DNA of 64,000 bases from assembly GCA_035293805.1 (NCBI GenBank), contig DATGMD010000018.1, positions 62,001 to 126,000 on the forward strand. Direction: 5' to 3'. The notes under the pieces were generated by a model. The model saw only the letters and a list, made by a program, of their open reading frames with translations, had not been told where the DNA came from and did not search any database. Origin of the DNA: JAJPHF01 sp035293805 (GTDB lineage: Bacteria > Chloroflexota > UBA6077 > JAJPHF01). Each line of letters begins with the position of its first letter. The stretch's first letter is position 1. The position numbers and the translations under genes are program-made. Shown piece by piece: positions 15,798 to 24,200 of this stretch.

Positions 15798-16862
15798 ATG
15801 CTGATCAAGTCCCTGATGGGTACCGGCGAGCGCCACGCGTGCGGCCGCCATGGGCGGCTCGCGGCCCGGGTCACGGTGGCCGCGCTGCTGGTGGCGGCGC
15901 TCGCCGGGGCCGCCGCGGGGGCACGGCCCGGCGCGGCGCAGGGCGCCGAGGAGCCGTGGGCGCCCGCCACCTTCATGCTGCAGCCGCGGTCGGAGAGCGC
16001 CGTCGCCGAGCTGGACGGGCGGATGTACGTGATCGGCGGCTATCCGACCGGCCGCATCCCGTCGGACGCCGTGCAGGTGTGGGACGCGGCGACCGACCAC
16101 TGGGAGCTGGGGCCGCCGCTGCCGATGCCGCTGCACCACGTCATGGCGGCCAGCGTCAACGGCACGCTGTACGCGATCGGGGGCGAGTTCGACGGCGCCG
16201 GCACCGGCCGGCCGTCGCTATTCGTAGACACGGTGTTCGCGCTGGACCCGGCGGTGGGCGACTGGGAGCCGCGCGCGCCGATGCCCACCGGGCGCAGCGC
16301 GGGCGCCGCGGTGGCGCTGAACGACAAGATCTACGTGGTGGGCGGCCGGCCGCCGGCGGGATACGAGCTAGAGATGTACGACCCCGCGACGGACGCCTGG
16401 ACGGTGCTGCCCGACATGCCCACGGCGCGCAACCACCTGGCCGCCGGCGCGATCGACGGCAAGCTCTACGTGGTGGGCGGGCGGTTTGGCGGCGGCTTCG
16501 ATAGCGAGCTGACCAACGTGACCGAGGTGTACGATCCCGAGACGAACACCTGGGCGCCCGGGCCGCCCGCGCCGACGATTCGCTCCGGCATGGCGTTTGC
16601 GGTAGTGGGCCATTGCCTGTACGTGTTCGGCGGCGAGCGCAACCGCGCCGACCCGCGCGGCGTGTTCCCGCAGACCGAGGCGCTCGACCCCCGCAGCGAC
16701 ACCTGGTACGAGCTGACGCCCATGTCCACGCCGATGCACGGGCAGATCGGCGCGGCGGTGTTCGACGGCCGCATTCACATCGCCGGCGGGGCGGTGACCT
16801 ATGGCGGCGACTCGGGGACCGTGCTGCACCAGGTGTATACCCCCGAGGTGGCCTGCGACTGA
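15798..16862 (+). CDS. Secreted kelch-repeat protein
   Basis: Exported protein of 354 residues: a basic leader, hydrophobic core (VTVAALLVAALAGAAAGA) and cleavage near GAAQGAE. The mature protein is a kelch beta-propeller with at least five blades showing the G-G doublet and the downstream Tyr/Trp: YVIGGYP...WELG, YAIGGEF...WEPR, YVVGGRP...WTVL, YVVGGRF...WAPG and YVFGGER...WYEL. Kelch propellers bind proteins or glycans; no active site can be inferred. ATG 15798 follows GGGGAGAGGA. It is divergent from the senAB operon with no evident functional link. Confidence 0.9.
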   Translation: MLIKSLMGTGERHACGRHGRLAARVTVAALLVAALAGAAAGARPGAAQGAEEPWAPATFMLQPRSESAVAELDGRMYVIGGYPTGRIPSDAVQVWDAATDHWELGPPLPMPLHHVMAASVNGTLYAIGGEFDGAGTGRPSLFVDTVFALDPAVGDWEPRAPMPTGRSAGAAVALNDKIYVVGGRPPAGYELEMYDPATDAWTVLPDMPTARNHLAAGAIDGKLYVVGGRFGGGFDSELTNVTEVYDPETNTWAPGPPAPTIRSGMAFAVVGHCLYVFGGERNRADPRGVFPQTEALDPRSDTWYELTPMSTPMHGQIGAAVFDGRIHIAGGAVTYGGDSGTVLHQVYTPEVACD

Positions 16863-16967
16863 GCCGAACCACGGCGGCCGGGCGTGTCGATAGGGGCTAT
16901 ACTGCCTCAGGCACGCCGGACGGCTGGGCTGCGGTAGCTGTTAAGCTTGCGTGCAAAGGAGACGATC

Positions 16968-17441
16968 GTGCAGGCGAAAGAGGGCGTGGTCGAGCGGCTC
17001 AACGCGATCCTGACCAACGAGCTGACGGCGATCAATCAGTACTTCCTGCACGCCGAGATGTGCCGCCAGTGGGGCTACGAGCGGCTGTACCACAAGCTGC
17101 GCGACTTTAGCATCGACGAGATGAAGGACGCTCAGCAGCTCATCGCCCACATCCTCTACCTGGAAGGGCTGCCCAACCTCCAGCGGCTGGGCACCGTGCG
17201 CGTCGGGGAGAACGCCCCCGAGGACATCCGGCTGGACGCCGACCTGGAGCGTAACGCCGTCAGCGCGCTGGCGGAGGCGATCGGGCACTGCGCGCAGGTG
17301 GGCGACTACACCACGCGGGGCATGCTGGAAGAGATGATCGCCGGCGAGGAGCAGCAGCTGGACTGGCTGGAGACGCAGCAGCAGACGATCAGCCAGGTCG
17401 GGCTGGAGAACTACCTGGCCCAGCAGATCCACGACGCATAG
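16968..17441 (+). CDS. bfr: Bacterioferritin with altered ferroxidase ligands
   Basis: Bacterioferritin of 157 residues, aligning without gaps to the E. coli numbering. The haem ligand Met52 (IDEMKDAQQ) and the iron ligands Glu18, Glu51, Glu94 and Glu127 are kept, but both ferroxidase histidines are changed: His54 is Asp and His130 is Gln (EEQQLDW). It should still form the cage and bind haem, with an impaired or different di-iron site; a catalytically weak subunit of a mixed shell is one possibility. GTG at 16968 follows AAAGGA; TATACT lies about 65 bp upstream. It converges with the bfd-like gene. Confidence 0.93.
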   Translation: MQAKEGVVERLNAILTNELTAINQYFLHAEMCRQWGYERLYHKLRDFSIDEMKDAQQLIAHILYLEGLPNLQRLGTVRVGENAPEDIRLDADLERNAVSALAEAIGHCAQVGDYTTRGMLEEMIAGEEQQLDWLETQQQTISQVGLENYLAQQIHDA

Positions 17442-17462
17442 CGGCCGCGGGGCCCGAGCGCC

Positions 17463-17735
17463 TTAGAGGGCGGGCCACCAGTCGGCGCTGCGGGCGGCGG
17501 GCGCGCGGGCAGCGGCACCAACGGGCACGGCTTCGGCGGCACCGGTCGCGTGGACGCGATCGTGCTCCTCCAGCGCTACCTCGACGAACCGGTCGATCTC
17601 GAGCGCGCAGCGGCCGCAACAGGCGTCACTGTCCAGCCCCAGCGCGCGGATCAAGCCCTCGGGCGTCGGGTAGCTCTCGCGCGCCACACGCCTAACGTCC
17701 GACTCGGTTACGCCGGTGCATACGCAGAGGTACAT
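17463..17735 (-). CDS. bfd: Bacterioferritin-associated ferredoxin (Bfd-like)
   Basis: [2Fe-2S] protein of 90 residues. The N-terminal MYLCVCTGVTESDVRRV and the later CCGRC give the Bfd pattern CxC...CxxC (Cys4, Cys6, Cys40, Cys43). Bfd docks on bacterioferritin near the haem and reduces the mineral core so iron can leave. The domain normally ends near residue 60; the rest is an Ala/Pro-rich tail. ATG at 17735 is taken because Bfd proteins begin MYVC; a GTG at 17744 is an alternative behind GGGGGG. It ends 22 bp from the end of bfr on the other strand, an arrangement that supports partnership. Confidence 0.88.
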   Translation of the reverse strand: MYLCVCTGVTESDVRRVARESYPTPEGLIRALGLDSDACCGRCALEIDRFVEVALEEHDRVHATGAAEAVPVGAAARAPAARSADWWPAL

Positions 17736-17923
17736 GGTGGCCACCCCCCGGCAGCTCGCTGCCGTTGCCAGTCGCTCTCGCTACGTCTCTCGCAAGAGGC
17801 AGGCCCAGCCGGGCCGCCCCGGCTCGTCCGCCTTGAACGGACTGAGCGTGTGTCTAAGCGTACACTAAACCCGCGCGTTCGTCAAATCTGCCGGAGGGCA
17901 AGGCTGCCAGTGCGCCGGCCGCC

Positions 17924-18028
17924 AGCCGCCCGTTCGTCATGAACACGCAGGAGGAGATCGTCCAGGCGATCGCCGACTTCCGCGCCGGCCGCCTGGACAC
18001 CATCCCCGCCGGTCGCCTGGGCGCGTAG
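17924..18028 (+). pseudogene. C-terminal remnant of a pirin-family gene
   Basis: The reading RPFVMNTQEEIVQAIADF, RAGRLDTIPAG to the TAG stop at 18026-18028 matches the conserved end of pirin/YhaK bicupins (GPFVMNTxEEIxxAxxDYxxGxxG). Upstream in the same frame there is no pirin sequence, so only about 35 codons survive. An ATG inside it at 17939 could start a 29-residue peptide, but a gene remnant is more likely. The rest of the 17745-18107 interval holds nothing but the hairpin below. Confidence 0.6.
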
Positions 18029-18054
18029 CGAGCGGCCGCTCTCGCCGGAGAAAT

Positions 18055-18094
18055 GACCAAGCGCCCCGGCCCGCGCGGGCCGGGGCGCTTGGTC
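18055..18094. terminator. Perfect 40-nt palindrome, bidirectional terminator
   Basis: A 20-bp inverted repeat without spacer (18055-18074 with 18075-18094), very GC-rich, with AA/TT near the outer ends. It lies 13 bp beyond the end of the minus-strand CHRD gene and 27 bp beyond the pirin remnant's stop, fitting a terminator for both sides. Confidence 0.75.
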
Positions 18095-18107
18095 GCGTTG
18101 AGCCGCG

Positions 18108-18533
18108 CTACTCCGCCTGGAGCTGCCCGCGGATCGCGCCGCCGGGGAAGTCGGCGTTGTGGACGTTCACGTAGAACCCGGCGGGGTTCGCCAGGATGTC
18201 GGAGATGATCGCCGGATCGACGCCTTGCACGCAGCCGCTGGTGCTGCCGTTGGTGGGCGCGTCGAACGGCACGACGATGGGGCCGTTCGCGCCCGCCTCG
18301 CCGCGGTGGATGTGCGCCGCGGTGGCCGGCGGCTGCAGGTCGACCGTGACGTCGTAGCAGACCGTGCTCGCGTTGGGGTCGACGGTGACGCTGGCGGTGC
18401 CACTGCCGTTGCCGGGGCCGCTGAGCGTGGCCGTGAACGGCGTCTGGGCGACGGCCGTGGCGACGAGCGCACCGCTGAGCAACAGGCTCGCCACCAGGGC
18501 GCGCGATCCCCTGGCGTATAGGCTTCGCGTCAT
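18108..18533 (-). CDS. Secreted CHRD-domain protein
   Basis: Exported single-domain protein of 141 residues. The signal peptide (LVASLLLSGALVATAVAQ) precedes a CHRD (chordin-like) beta domain with the hallmark strings CYDVTVDL, AAHIHRGEAGANGPIVVPF and FYVNVHNADFPGGAIRGQL. Bacterial CHRD proteins are extracellular and of unknown function; the His-rich AHIH turn is a conserved feature. ATG at 18533 follows a strong GAGGAGGTGTG ribosome binding site. The 40-nt palindrome terminates it. Confidence 0.92.
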   Translation of the reverse strand: MTRSLYARGSRALVASLLLSGALVATAVAQTPFTATLSGPGNGSGTASVTVDPNASTVCYDVTVDLQPPATAAHIHRGEAGANGPIVVPFDAPTNGSTSGCVQGVDPAIISDILANPAGFYVNVHNADFPGGAIRGQLQAE

Positions 18534-18685
18534 ATGTCACACCTCCTCTGTACGCGCAGCATACACCCATTGCGCCTCGCGTGCGCGTTTCACAGGGAGA
18601 TATCCGCCCAGGTTACAGCAGCGGGTCAGCCGACCCGCGCGGCTGCGGCGTGGCCTGTCGGGGCGAGGGCGTCGGGCCCGCCATG

Positions 18686-19246
18686 CTACGCCTGAAGGCG
18701 GCGGTTGCGGCGGAGCCGCCCGCGATAGTGCCACAGGAACGGCGCACTTACCACGGCGCTCATGGCAATCCAGGCCGCCGCCACCACCCACAGCAGCGCG
18801 TTCTCGCGCCGTTCGACCTCGCGCAGCGACCGCCCAGCCAGCACGAAGCCCGGTCGCGGCCCGCCCACCGGGGCGACGACGACCGCGCTCCGCACGCGGG
18901 GGGCCGGCTGCCAGGTAAAGCGCCGCTCGCCAGCGCGCTGCACGGCGCCGAACACGCCGCTCGGCAGCGCGGGCGTCTGGCCGTCCAAACTGGCCGACGA
19001 GGCGACCGGCTGGCCCTGGTCGTCGTAGACGATAAGGTACGGCGCCAGGCTTGCCCCGATGTCGACCGCCTGGGCGGGCACGACAGCGGCCGGGGCGGCG
19101 CCGCTCGCCAGGCGCGCCGCCGCATCCTCGGACAGCGCGATCTGGGGATCGTTGGCGGTGGTGCGGAGCAGCTGCTGCGCCACCCCGTAGACGAGCCCTG
19201 CCATCATGCCGACCAGGACCAGCGCCGCCAGCCAGTACTTCGCCAT
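18686..19246 (-). CDS. Membrane-anchored sensor-domain protein without kinase module
   Basis: Protein of 186 residues with two membrane segments, WLAALVLVGMMAGLVYGV near the N-terminus and LLWVVAAAWIAMSAVVSA near residue 155, bracketing an extracytoplasmic domain of about 110 residues (YLIVYDDQGQPVASSASLDG, RSAVVVAPVGG). This is the layout of the sensing half of a histidine kinase, and YDDQGQPVASS resembles the loop in the kinase at 34029-35690. After the second helix only a short basic tail remains. It may be a truncated kinase or a stand-alone sensor; no partner is adjacent. Confidence 0.75.
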   Translation of the reverse strand: MAKYWLAALVLVGMMAGLVYGVAQQLLRTTANDPQIALSEDAAARLASGAAPAAVVPAQAVDIGASLAPYLIVYDDQGQPVASSASLDGQTPALPSGVFGAVQRAGERRFTWQPAPRVRSAVVVAPVGGPRPGFVLAGRSLREVERRENALLWVVAAAWIAMSAVVSAPFLWHYRGRLRRNRRLQA

Positions 19247-19497
19247 GAGGCGAGTATAGACGTCGCTCCGACGGCCCTCAATGCGCGCGGCGAATCGATC
19301 ATCAGCGCGGCGCCAGCCGCCGGAGCACTTCTTGCACCGGCCGTCGCGTCGCCGGGGCGCCGCGGCCGGCGGGGCCGTGGGGCACCCCCATTCTGTGCGT
19401 CTGCATTCGAAAGCTTCACGCACTCAGCGCAGCTTTCGAACGCGAAGCCACGGCTTCGAGGGCAGCCGGGCCTGAGGACGGGATAGCGAGCGAGCGG

Positions 19498-20268
19498 GTG
19501 GTGGACGGGCGGGGATCTGCGGCGTGGCAGCAGGCGGGGTTCGCCGCGGCCCTGGCCGGGGTGGCGGGCAGCGTGGACGCGATCGGCTACCTGTCCGTGT
19601 TCCACATCTTCACGGCCCACATGACAGGCAATACGGTCGACGCCGCCGTTAGCGCCGCGCAGGGCCAGTGGCGCGATGCGCTGGCGCGCGTGGTCGTCGT
19701 GCCGCTGTTCGTGCTCGGCGTGACGCTAGGCGCCGCCGCCATCGAGGTGGCGAGCCGCCTGGGGGTGCGGCGCCCCATGCCGCTCGCCCTGGGGCTAGAG
19801 GGGCTACTGCTGCTCGGCGCGATCGTCGTGGGCGACGTGCCCGGCCCGCGTCGCGCCACGGCGGGCGCCGTGGCGAACGGCCTCTCGCCGTACGTCGCCC
19901 TGCTGGTGCTGGCGATGGGGCTGCAGAACACGGCGCTGCGGCGCGTGGGCGCGATCTCCCTGCGCACCACCTACATTACCGGCACGCTGACGACGCTGGC
20001 CGAGGAGCTGGTGCATTACCTCGGCTGCTGGCTCGACCGGGCGCCCGGCCACCCGCACGACACCGCGCGCGCCGCGCGCCAGCGGGAAGCCGCGGCGCAC
20101 GTCTGGCTGCTGGCCGGCGTCTGGTGCGCCTACGCGCTGGGCGCCATCATGGGCACCTGGGCAGAGCTAAGCTGGACAGGCTGGTCGCTGAGCCTGCCGC
20201 TCGTGGCGCTCGCGGTCATCGTCGTCGCCGCCCTGGCCCGGCCGGTCCCCGCCCCGTCCGGTAGCTGA
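19498..20268 (+). CDS. YoaK/DUF1275 family membrane protein
   Basis: Integral membrane protein of 256 residues with six to seven hydrophobic segments. The N-terminal GSVDAIGYLSVFHIFTAHMTGNTVD and the central TTYITGTLTTLAEEL are the two internal-repeat signatures of the DUF1275 family, whose function is unknown. Two adjacent GTG codons (19498, 19501) are possible starts, with GATAGCGAGCGAGCGG upstream and no strong ribosome binding site, so the start is uncertain. No clear operon partner. Confidence 0.9.
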   Translation: MVDGRGSAAWQQAGFAAALAGVAGSVDAIGYLSVFHIFTAHMTGNTVDAAVSAAQGQWRDALARVVVVPLFVLGVTLGAAAIEVASRLGVRRPMPLALGLEGLLLLGAIVVGDVPGPRRATAGAVANGLSPYVALLVLAMGLQNTALRRVGAISLRTTYITGTLTTLAEELVHYLGCWLDRAPGHPHDTARAARQREAAAHVWLLAGVWCAYALGAIMGTWAELSWTGWSLSLPLVALAVIVVAALARPVPAPSGS

Positions 20269-20357
20269 CCAGGGCGCGGGGACGCGCGGGCCGCCGGGAC
20301 GTCGGGCGGCTGGCGGCGATACCCGAGCCGGCTCGGCGGTTCGCCTGCCGGGACGCG

Positions 20358-20443
20358 CCCTCGCCCCGACTCCCTCTCGGATGGAGAGAGAGGGGGAAGA
20401 ACCGGCCCTCAGCCCGGCCCTCCCCAGGGGAGAGGCAGCGAGG
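20358..20443. repeat. Dispersed intergenic repeat, copy 1 (diverged)
   Basis: The left part (CCCTCGCCCCGACTCCCTCT, then GGAGAGAGAGGG) matches the right end of the 47823-47971 repeat in inverse orientation; the right part carries CTCCCC...GGGGAGAGGCAGCGAGGG. It fills much of the 308-bp gap 20269-20576, which otherwise shows only a TATGAT hexamer at 20535 that may serve the next gene. Confidence 0.6.
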
Positions 20444-20576
20444 GACCGTCAGCGCCGGAGGGAGTCGATACGCGCGGACGTGCGCGGCATTCGTAACGGC
20501 TCCCGCTCACGAGTACGGGGCCACGGGCAGCCCGTATGATCGTGGCAGAGGCTGCTGTAGGGAGCGGGGGTGCTGC

Positions 20577-21008
20577 ATGGCGAACGTGCCCGCGTGGGTT
20601 GTGCTCGGGCTGCTGTCGGCGCTGTTTGCCAGCCTGGTGGCGATCTTCGGCAAGCTGGGGCTCCAGTCGCTCGACGCGACGGCGGCCACCGCCGCGCGCT
20701 CGGTGGTGATGATGGCCGTGCTCGTCGTGGCGACGCTGGCGAGTGGGCGCTTGAGCGCGCTCCAGGGCGCCGATGGCCTCGCCTGGACGATGATCCTGCT
20801 CAGCGGGCTGGCCGGCGCGGCGTCGTGGCTCTGCTACTTCATCGCGCTACAGCTCGGCCAGGCCGCGCCCGTCGCGGGCCTCGACCGGCTGAGCCTCGTC
20901 TTCACCGTCTTCCTCGCCGCCCTCATTCTCGGCGAGCCGCTGACGCCCCTCCGCATCGGCGGCGCCGCGCTGGTCGTCGTCGGCGTCTACTGCATCACCG
21001 CGGGCTGA
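20577..21008 (+). CDS. EamA-type half-size DMT transporter
   Basis: Drug/metabolite-transporter superfamily protein of 143 residues with one EamA unit of five hydrophobic helices (WVVLGLLSALFASLVAIFG through IGGAALVVVGVYCITAG). The final helix has the family's conserved LGEPLTPLRIGGAALVVVGV. Half-size members act as dimers; full-length paralogues have ten helices, so this is complete for the short class. The ATG at 20577 has GGAGCGGGGG upstream. Substrate cannot be inferred. Confidence 0.9.
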   Translation: MANVPAWVVLGLLSALFASLVAIFGKLGLQSLDATAATAARSVVMMAVLVVATLASGRLSALQGADGLAWTMILLSGLAGAASWLCYFIALQLGQAAPVAGLDRLSLVFTVFLAALILGEPLTPLRIGGAALVVVGVYCITAG

Positions 21009-21370
21009 CAACCGCGCTCGGGCATGGCTTGAGCCGCGGTCGGCGTCCTTGCCAGTGATGCTGCACCCAGCGACAGCTCGCGTTAGCGCTGCCGGGTGTG
21101 CCGCCGACGTCTGCGCCGTCGGGGCGCTCGTGGCAGCGGCTGCGTGTGGACGACCGCTCGCGTGCCAGCCTGCAACAGATATCGCCAGCCCGCGCCGAGC
21201 GGCCGCACCCGCCACCACGGGTCGCAGTATCCACCTGATGAGGCCATGCCACCGCCAAACACTTGCTGCAGCCAGATCGCCAGCCGGTATAGGAAATTCA
21301 TCATCAGCTCACATCGTGCTGTCAACGGAACTCTGCTCGAAGCCATTCCCGCATAGAGAGGACTCTCCAG
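21009..21370. other. Intergenic stretch without recognised gene
   Basis: No credible coding sequence in 362 bp. A minus-strand frame reading MNFLYRLAIWLQQVFGG from about 21301 is open but its remainder is low-complexity Arg-rich and there is no family match. No repeat or RNA structure is evident. Confidence 0.4.
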
Positions 21371-21751
21371 TCAGATAAACCAGTTCCCAGGTTGGATCGA
21401 GAAAGACTCGTATTGCTTCGAATCGTCATATACGGTGAGCGCATTCCCATCGTCGAATATCACCGTGAAGGACTCCGGTGGATCTACTTGTGCTGCCGCG
21501 ACGGGGTGGCCCAGGAGAACCTGTAAGCGGAAGATTGGATGCTCGGCATTGCTCTTCGACCGGTCGGCGCAGTCGATCATCTCGCCGGCTGCGTCCCGCA
21601 GTTCCCATCGACCCTCAACAGAGATACTCTTCATTTCGCGAACCGCCGGGGAGCTGAAATGAAATTGAAGATCCCAGGGGCCGATGCAAATCTGGCCCAG
21701 CCATGCCCCAACGAACATATCCACCGGTAAGTCGTCTGGCACTCCATACAC
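21371..21751 (-). CDS. Hypothetical protein, DUF6188-like
   Basis: Protein of 126 residues, soluble, mostly beta (QICIGPWDLQFHFSSP, SISVEGRWELRD, ESFTVIFDDGNALTVYDD). The pattern of an IxIGPW strand followed by FxF and a late IxFDDG is like DUF6188, whose function is unknown; I am moderately sure of the family. GTG at 21751 follows GGAGGG. The base composition is clearly more AT-rich than in the neighbours, suggesting acquisition. It is isolated: intergenic on one side, divergent from a substrate-binding protein on the other. Confidence 0.7.
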   Translation of the reverse strand: MYGVPDDLPVDMFVGAWLGQICIGPWDLQFHFSSPAVREMKSISVEGRWELRDAAGEMIDCADRSKSNAEHPIFRLQVLLGHPVAAAQVDPPESFTVIFDDGNALTVYDDSKQYESFSIQPGNWFI

Positions 21752-21862
21752 GAGCCCTCCACGCTAGACTAGCCAAGAATTCAGCCCGCGCCTGCACTTG
21801 CGAGGGACCATATTGTTTGCGCACTCTCGCGGGCGAGGCAAGCCAGGTGATCGCCCGGGCCG

Positions 21863-21891
21863 TTGACACGGCCGGGGCAGGCTGCCATACT
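21863..21891 (+). promoter_or_regulatory. Sigma70-type promoter for the 21918 substrate-binding gene
   Basis: TTGACA (21863-21868) and CATACT (21886-21891) with a 17-bp spacer. The predicted start is near 21898, leaving a leader of about 20 nt before the ATG at 21918. Confidence 0.7.
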
Positions 21892-21917
21892 CCCGCAAAC
21901 GCCGAGGGGGACTGGGG

Positions 21918-23096
21918 ATGGACGCTCGCTTCCGTGCGCCGCTAGCCCATCACGGGGTGCGCGCGCCGCTGCTCGCGCTCGTAGCCGTGTGCTTATGGCT
22001 AGCGGCGTGTATGCCCGCGCCGGCGCGGCAGGGCAGCGCCGGGGCCGCGGCCGCGCCGGGGGGCACGGCGGTCACCGCCGCGGCGCCCAGCGGTAGCGCG
22101 GGTGGGGCGTCCACGGGCGCGGCCAGCGCGGACGGGGCGGCGGCCAGCGCCTCCGCCAGCGCGGAGCCGGTGCCCGAGAAGGACACGCTGAACGTGGCCG
22201 TCGCGGCGGTCGGCTCGACCTCGCTGCCGCTCCAGGTTGCCATCGACGCGGGCTACTTCCGCAATCGCGGCCTCACCGTCAACCTGAGCGTGCTGGCCGC
22301 CAGCGTCGCCGTGCAGGCGCTCATCTCGGGCAGCATCGACCTCTACCAGGGCGGCGCCACGGCCATCGCCGGCCGCCTGGGCGGCGCCGACATCATCTAC
22401 GTGGGCGCGGCCGTCGATCGCAGCTCCCTGCTGCTGCTCGGCCAGAAGGGCATCACCACGTTCCCCGACCTGCGCGGCAAGGGCGTCGCCACCACCTCCG
22501 TCGGCGCCTTCGGCGAGATCGCGCTGCACCAGACGGCGAAAGAGTTTGGCATGGTCCCCGGCCAGGACTTCGAGGTCCGCTACCATCCGGGGCCCGACGC
22601 CGCCGCCGCGACGTTCACGTCGGGCGCCACCGCCGGCGTCATCATCACGCCGCCCCAGAGCCTGATGCTGGCCGACGAGGGCTACCCGGTGATCTTCGAC
22701 TACTACCAGCGCGGCCTGCGCATCACCGGGCCGGGCCTGGCCGTCATGGGCCCCTTCGCCCGCGAGAACCCGAACACGCTGAAAGCCTACATGCGATCCT
22801 ATCTCGACGGCGTGAAGCGTACCTTCGAGGACCGCGAGTACGCGACCGCGGTCAACGCCAAGTACACCGGCTTGCAAGACCCCCAGGCGCTAGCGCAGGA
22901 CTACGACATCAGCAGCAAGGTGTGGAACAAGGACCTGCGCGTGTCGCGCGGGGCCATCGAGATCGTGCTGCAGAACTCGCCGCTGCCGAACGCCGCGACC
23001 GCGAACCCCGACGACTTCTACGACAACTCGCTGATCGACGAGGTGAACGCGACCTACGCCAACAAGCTGTTCCCGGACGTGTTCGCGCAGCGCTGA
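21918..23096 (+). CDS. ABC substrate-binding lipoprotein (NMT1/SsuA-like)
   Basis: Type-2 periplasmic-binding-fold protein of 392 residues. The lipobox LWLAACM (Cys at 31) is followed by a long Ala/Ser/Gly linker to about residue 85, then the NMT1/THI5-like domain: LPLQVAIDAGYFRNRGLTVNL, GSIDLYQGGATAIA, DLRGKGVATTSVGAFGEI. Relatives bind sulfonates, nitrate, pyrimidine precursors or aromatic acids for ABC import. The gene has a clear promoter and is followed 24 bp later by an amidohydrolase, likely in one transcript. No cognate permease or ATPase of the SsuBC type is in the window. Confidence 0.92.
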   Translation: MDARFRAPLAHHGVRAPLLALVAVCLWLAACMPAPARQGSAGAAAAPGGTAVTAAAPSGSAGGASTGAASADGAAASASASAEPVPEKDTLNVAVAAVGSTSLPLQVAIDAGYFRNRGLTVNLSVLAASVAVQALISGSIDLYQGGATAIAGRLGGADIIYVGAAVDRSSLLLLGQKGITTFPDLRGKGVATTSVGAFGEIALHQTAKEFGMVPGQDFEVRYHPGPDAAAATFTSGATAGVIITPPQSLMLADEGYPVIFDYYQRGLRITGPGLAVMGPFARENPNTLKAYMRSYLDGVKRTFEDREYATAVNAKYTGLQDPQALAQDYDISSKVWNKDLRVSRGAIEIVLQNSPLPNAATANPDDFYDNSLIDEVNATYANKLFPDVFAQR

Positions 23097-23120
23097 CCCT
23101 GTCGTCAAGGAGGCACACGC

Positions 23121-24143
23121 ATGGAGCCGCGCTATTCGATCGTCGACGCCGACGCGCACGTGGTGGAGCGGGGGGCGGAGACGTACCGTCCCTACCTGCC
23201 CGCGGCGTACCGCCAGCGCACGGGCTCGTTCTTCCCCAGCCCCGCCTGGGACGTGCGGATGAACGGCACGCTGGGCAAGCTCGACCCGAGCGAGCCGGGG
23301 ACGTACCTCCAGGACATGGACGCCGAGAACATCCGCACCCAGGTGCTCTTCCCCAGCAACGCGCTGTCGATCGGCTTCATCCGCGAGCTGGACTGGGCGC
23401 CAGTGCTGGCCAGCGCCTACAACGACTGGCTGCGCGACTTCTGCCAGCACGCGCCCGACCGCTTGAAGGGCGTCGCGGTAATCGCACCGCAGAACCCGTC
23501 GGCGGCGGTCGCCGAGATGGAGCGCGCGGTGAGCAAGCTCGGCATGGTTGCCGTGATGATGCCCACTTACATCTCGCCCGGCCTGGACACCGGCCACGAG
23601 CAGTTCTGGCCGATCTACGCTCAGGCCGAGCGGCTGGGCGTGCCGCTCGCCTTCCACGCCACGGCGCAGGCGGCCGTCGGCAACACCCGCTTCCATTCGT
23701 ACATCGGCGTCCACATGACCTCCCATCCCTTCGAGCAGATGATCAGCATCATCAGCATGATCGCCGGCGGCATCCTCGACCGCTTCCCGCGGCTGCAGCT
23801 AGCCTTCCTGGAGGCGGGGGTGGGCTGGGTGCCGTACTGGATGGACCGCTTCGACGAGAAGTGGGAGAAGCGCACCGCCGAGACGCCGCGCTCGGAGCTA
23901 CGGCCCAGCGAGTACGTGAAGGCGGGCCGCTGCTACTTCACCTGCGAGGGCGAGGAGAGCGCGCTGCCGCTGTTCCTGGAGCGCTTCGGCAACCGCTGCG
24001 TGATGTACGCCAGCGACTACCCGCACTGGGACACCGGCTGGCCGAACACGGCGCGGGAGATCCTGGAGCGCGACGACCTGACGCCCGAGACCAAAGAGCG
24101 CATCATGTCGGCCAACGCCCGCGAGTTCTACCACCTCGGCTAG
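23121..24143 (+). CDS. Amidohydrolase (ACMSD-like, amidohydro-rel family)
   Basis: TIM-barrel metal-dependent hydrolase/decarboxylase of 340 residues in the amidohydrolase-2 group with ACMSD and gamma-resorcylate decarboxylase. The metal motif is DADAHVVE; further ligand segments are AFHATAQ, SHPFEQM and YASDYPHWD. In this subgroup HxH is often AHV-type as here. Likely substrates are carboxylated aromatics or ring-cleavage products. AAGGAGG precedes ATG 23121. It probably shares a transcript with the upstream binding protein. A paralogue lies at 44402-45484. Confidence 0.9.
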   Translation: MEPRYSIVDADAHVVERGAETYRPYLPAAYRQRTGSFFPSPAWDVRMNGTLGKLDPSEPGTYLQDMDAENIRTQVLFPSNALSIGFIRELDWAPVLASAYNDWLRDFCQHAPDRLKGVAVIAPQNPSAAVAEMERAVSKLGMVAVMMPTYISPGLDTGHEQFWPIYAQAERLGVPLAFHATAQAAVGNTRFHSYIGVHMTSHPFEQMISIISMIAGGILDRFPRLQLAFLEAGVGWVPYWMDRFDEKWEKRTAETPRSELRPSEYVKAGRCYFTCEGEESALPLFLERFGNRCVMYASDYPHWDTGWPNTAREILERDDLTPETKERIMSANAREFYHLG

Positions 24144-24153
24144 CAATCGATCG

Positions 24154-24182
24154 GGGGGGTGTAGCCAATGGCTACACCCCCC
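24154..24182 (+). terminator. Terminator hairpin after the amidohydrolase gene
   Basis: Perfect 13-bp stem (GGGGGGTGTAGCC with its complement) around a 3-nt AAT loop, 10 bp after the stop codon at 24143. It separates the 21918-24143 transcript from the DUF3500 gene, which has its own promoter. Confidence 0.75.
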
Positions 24183-24200
24183 ACGGTGGAGTCAGATACC

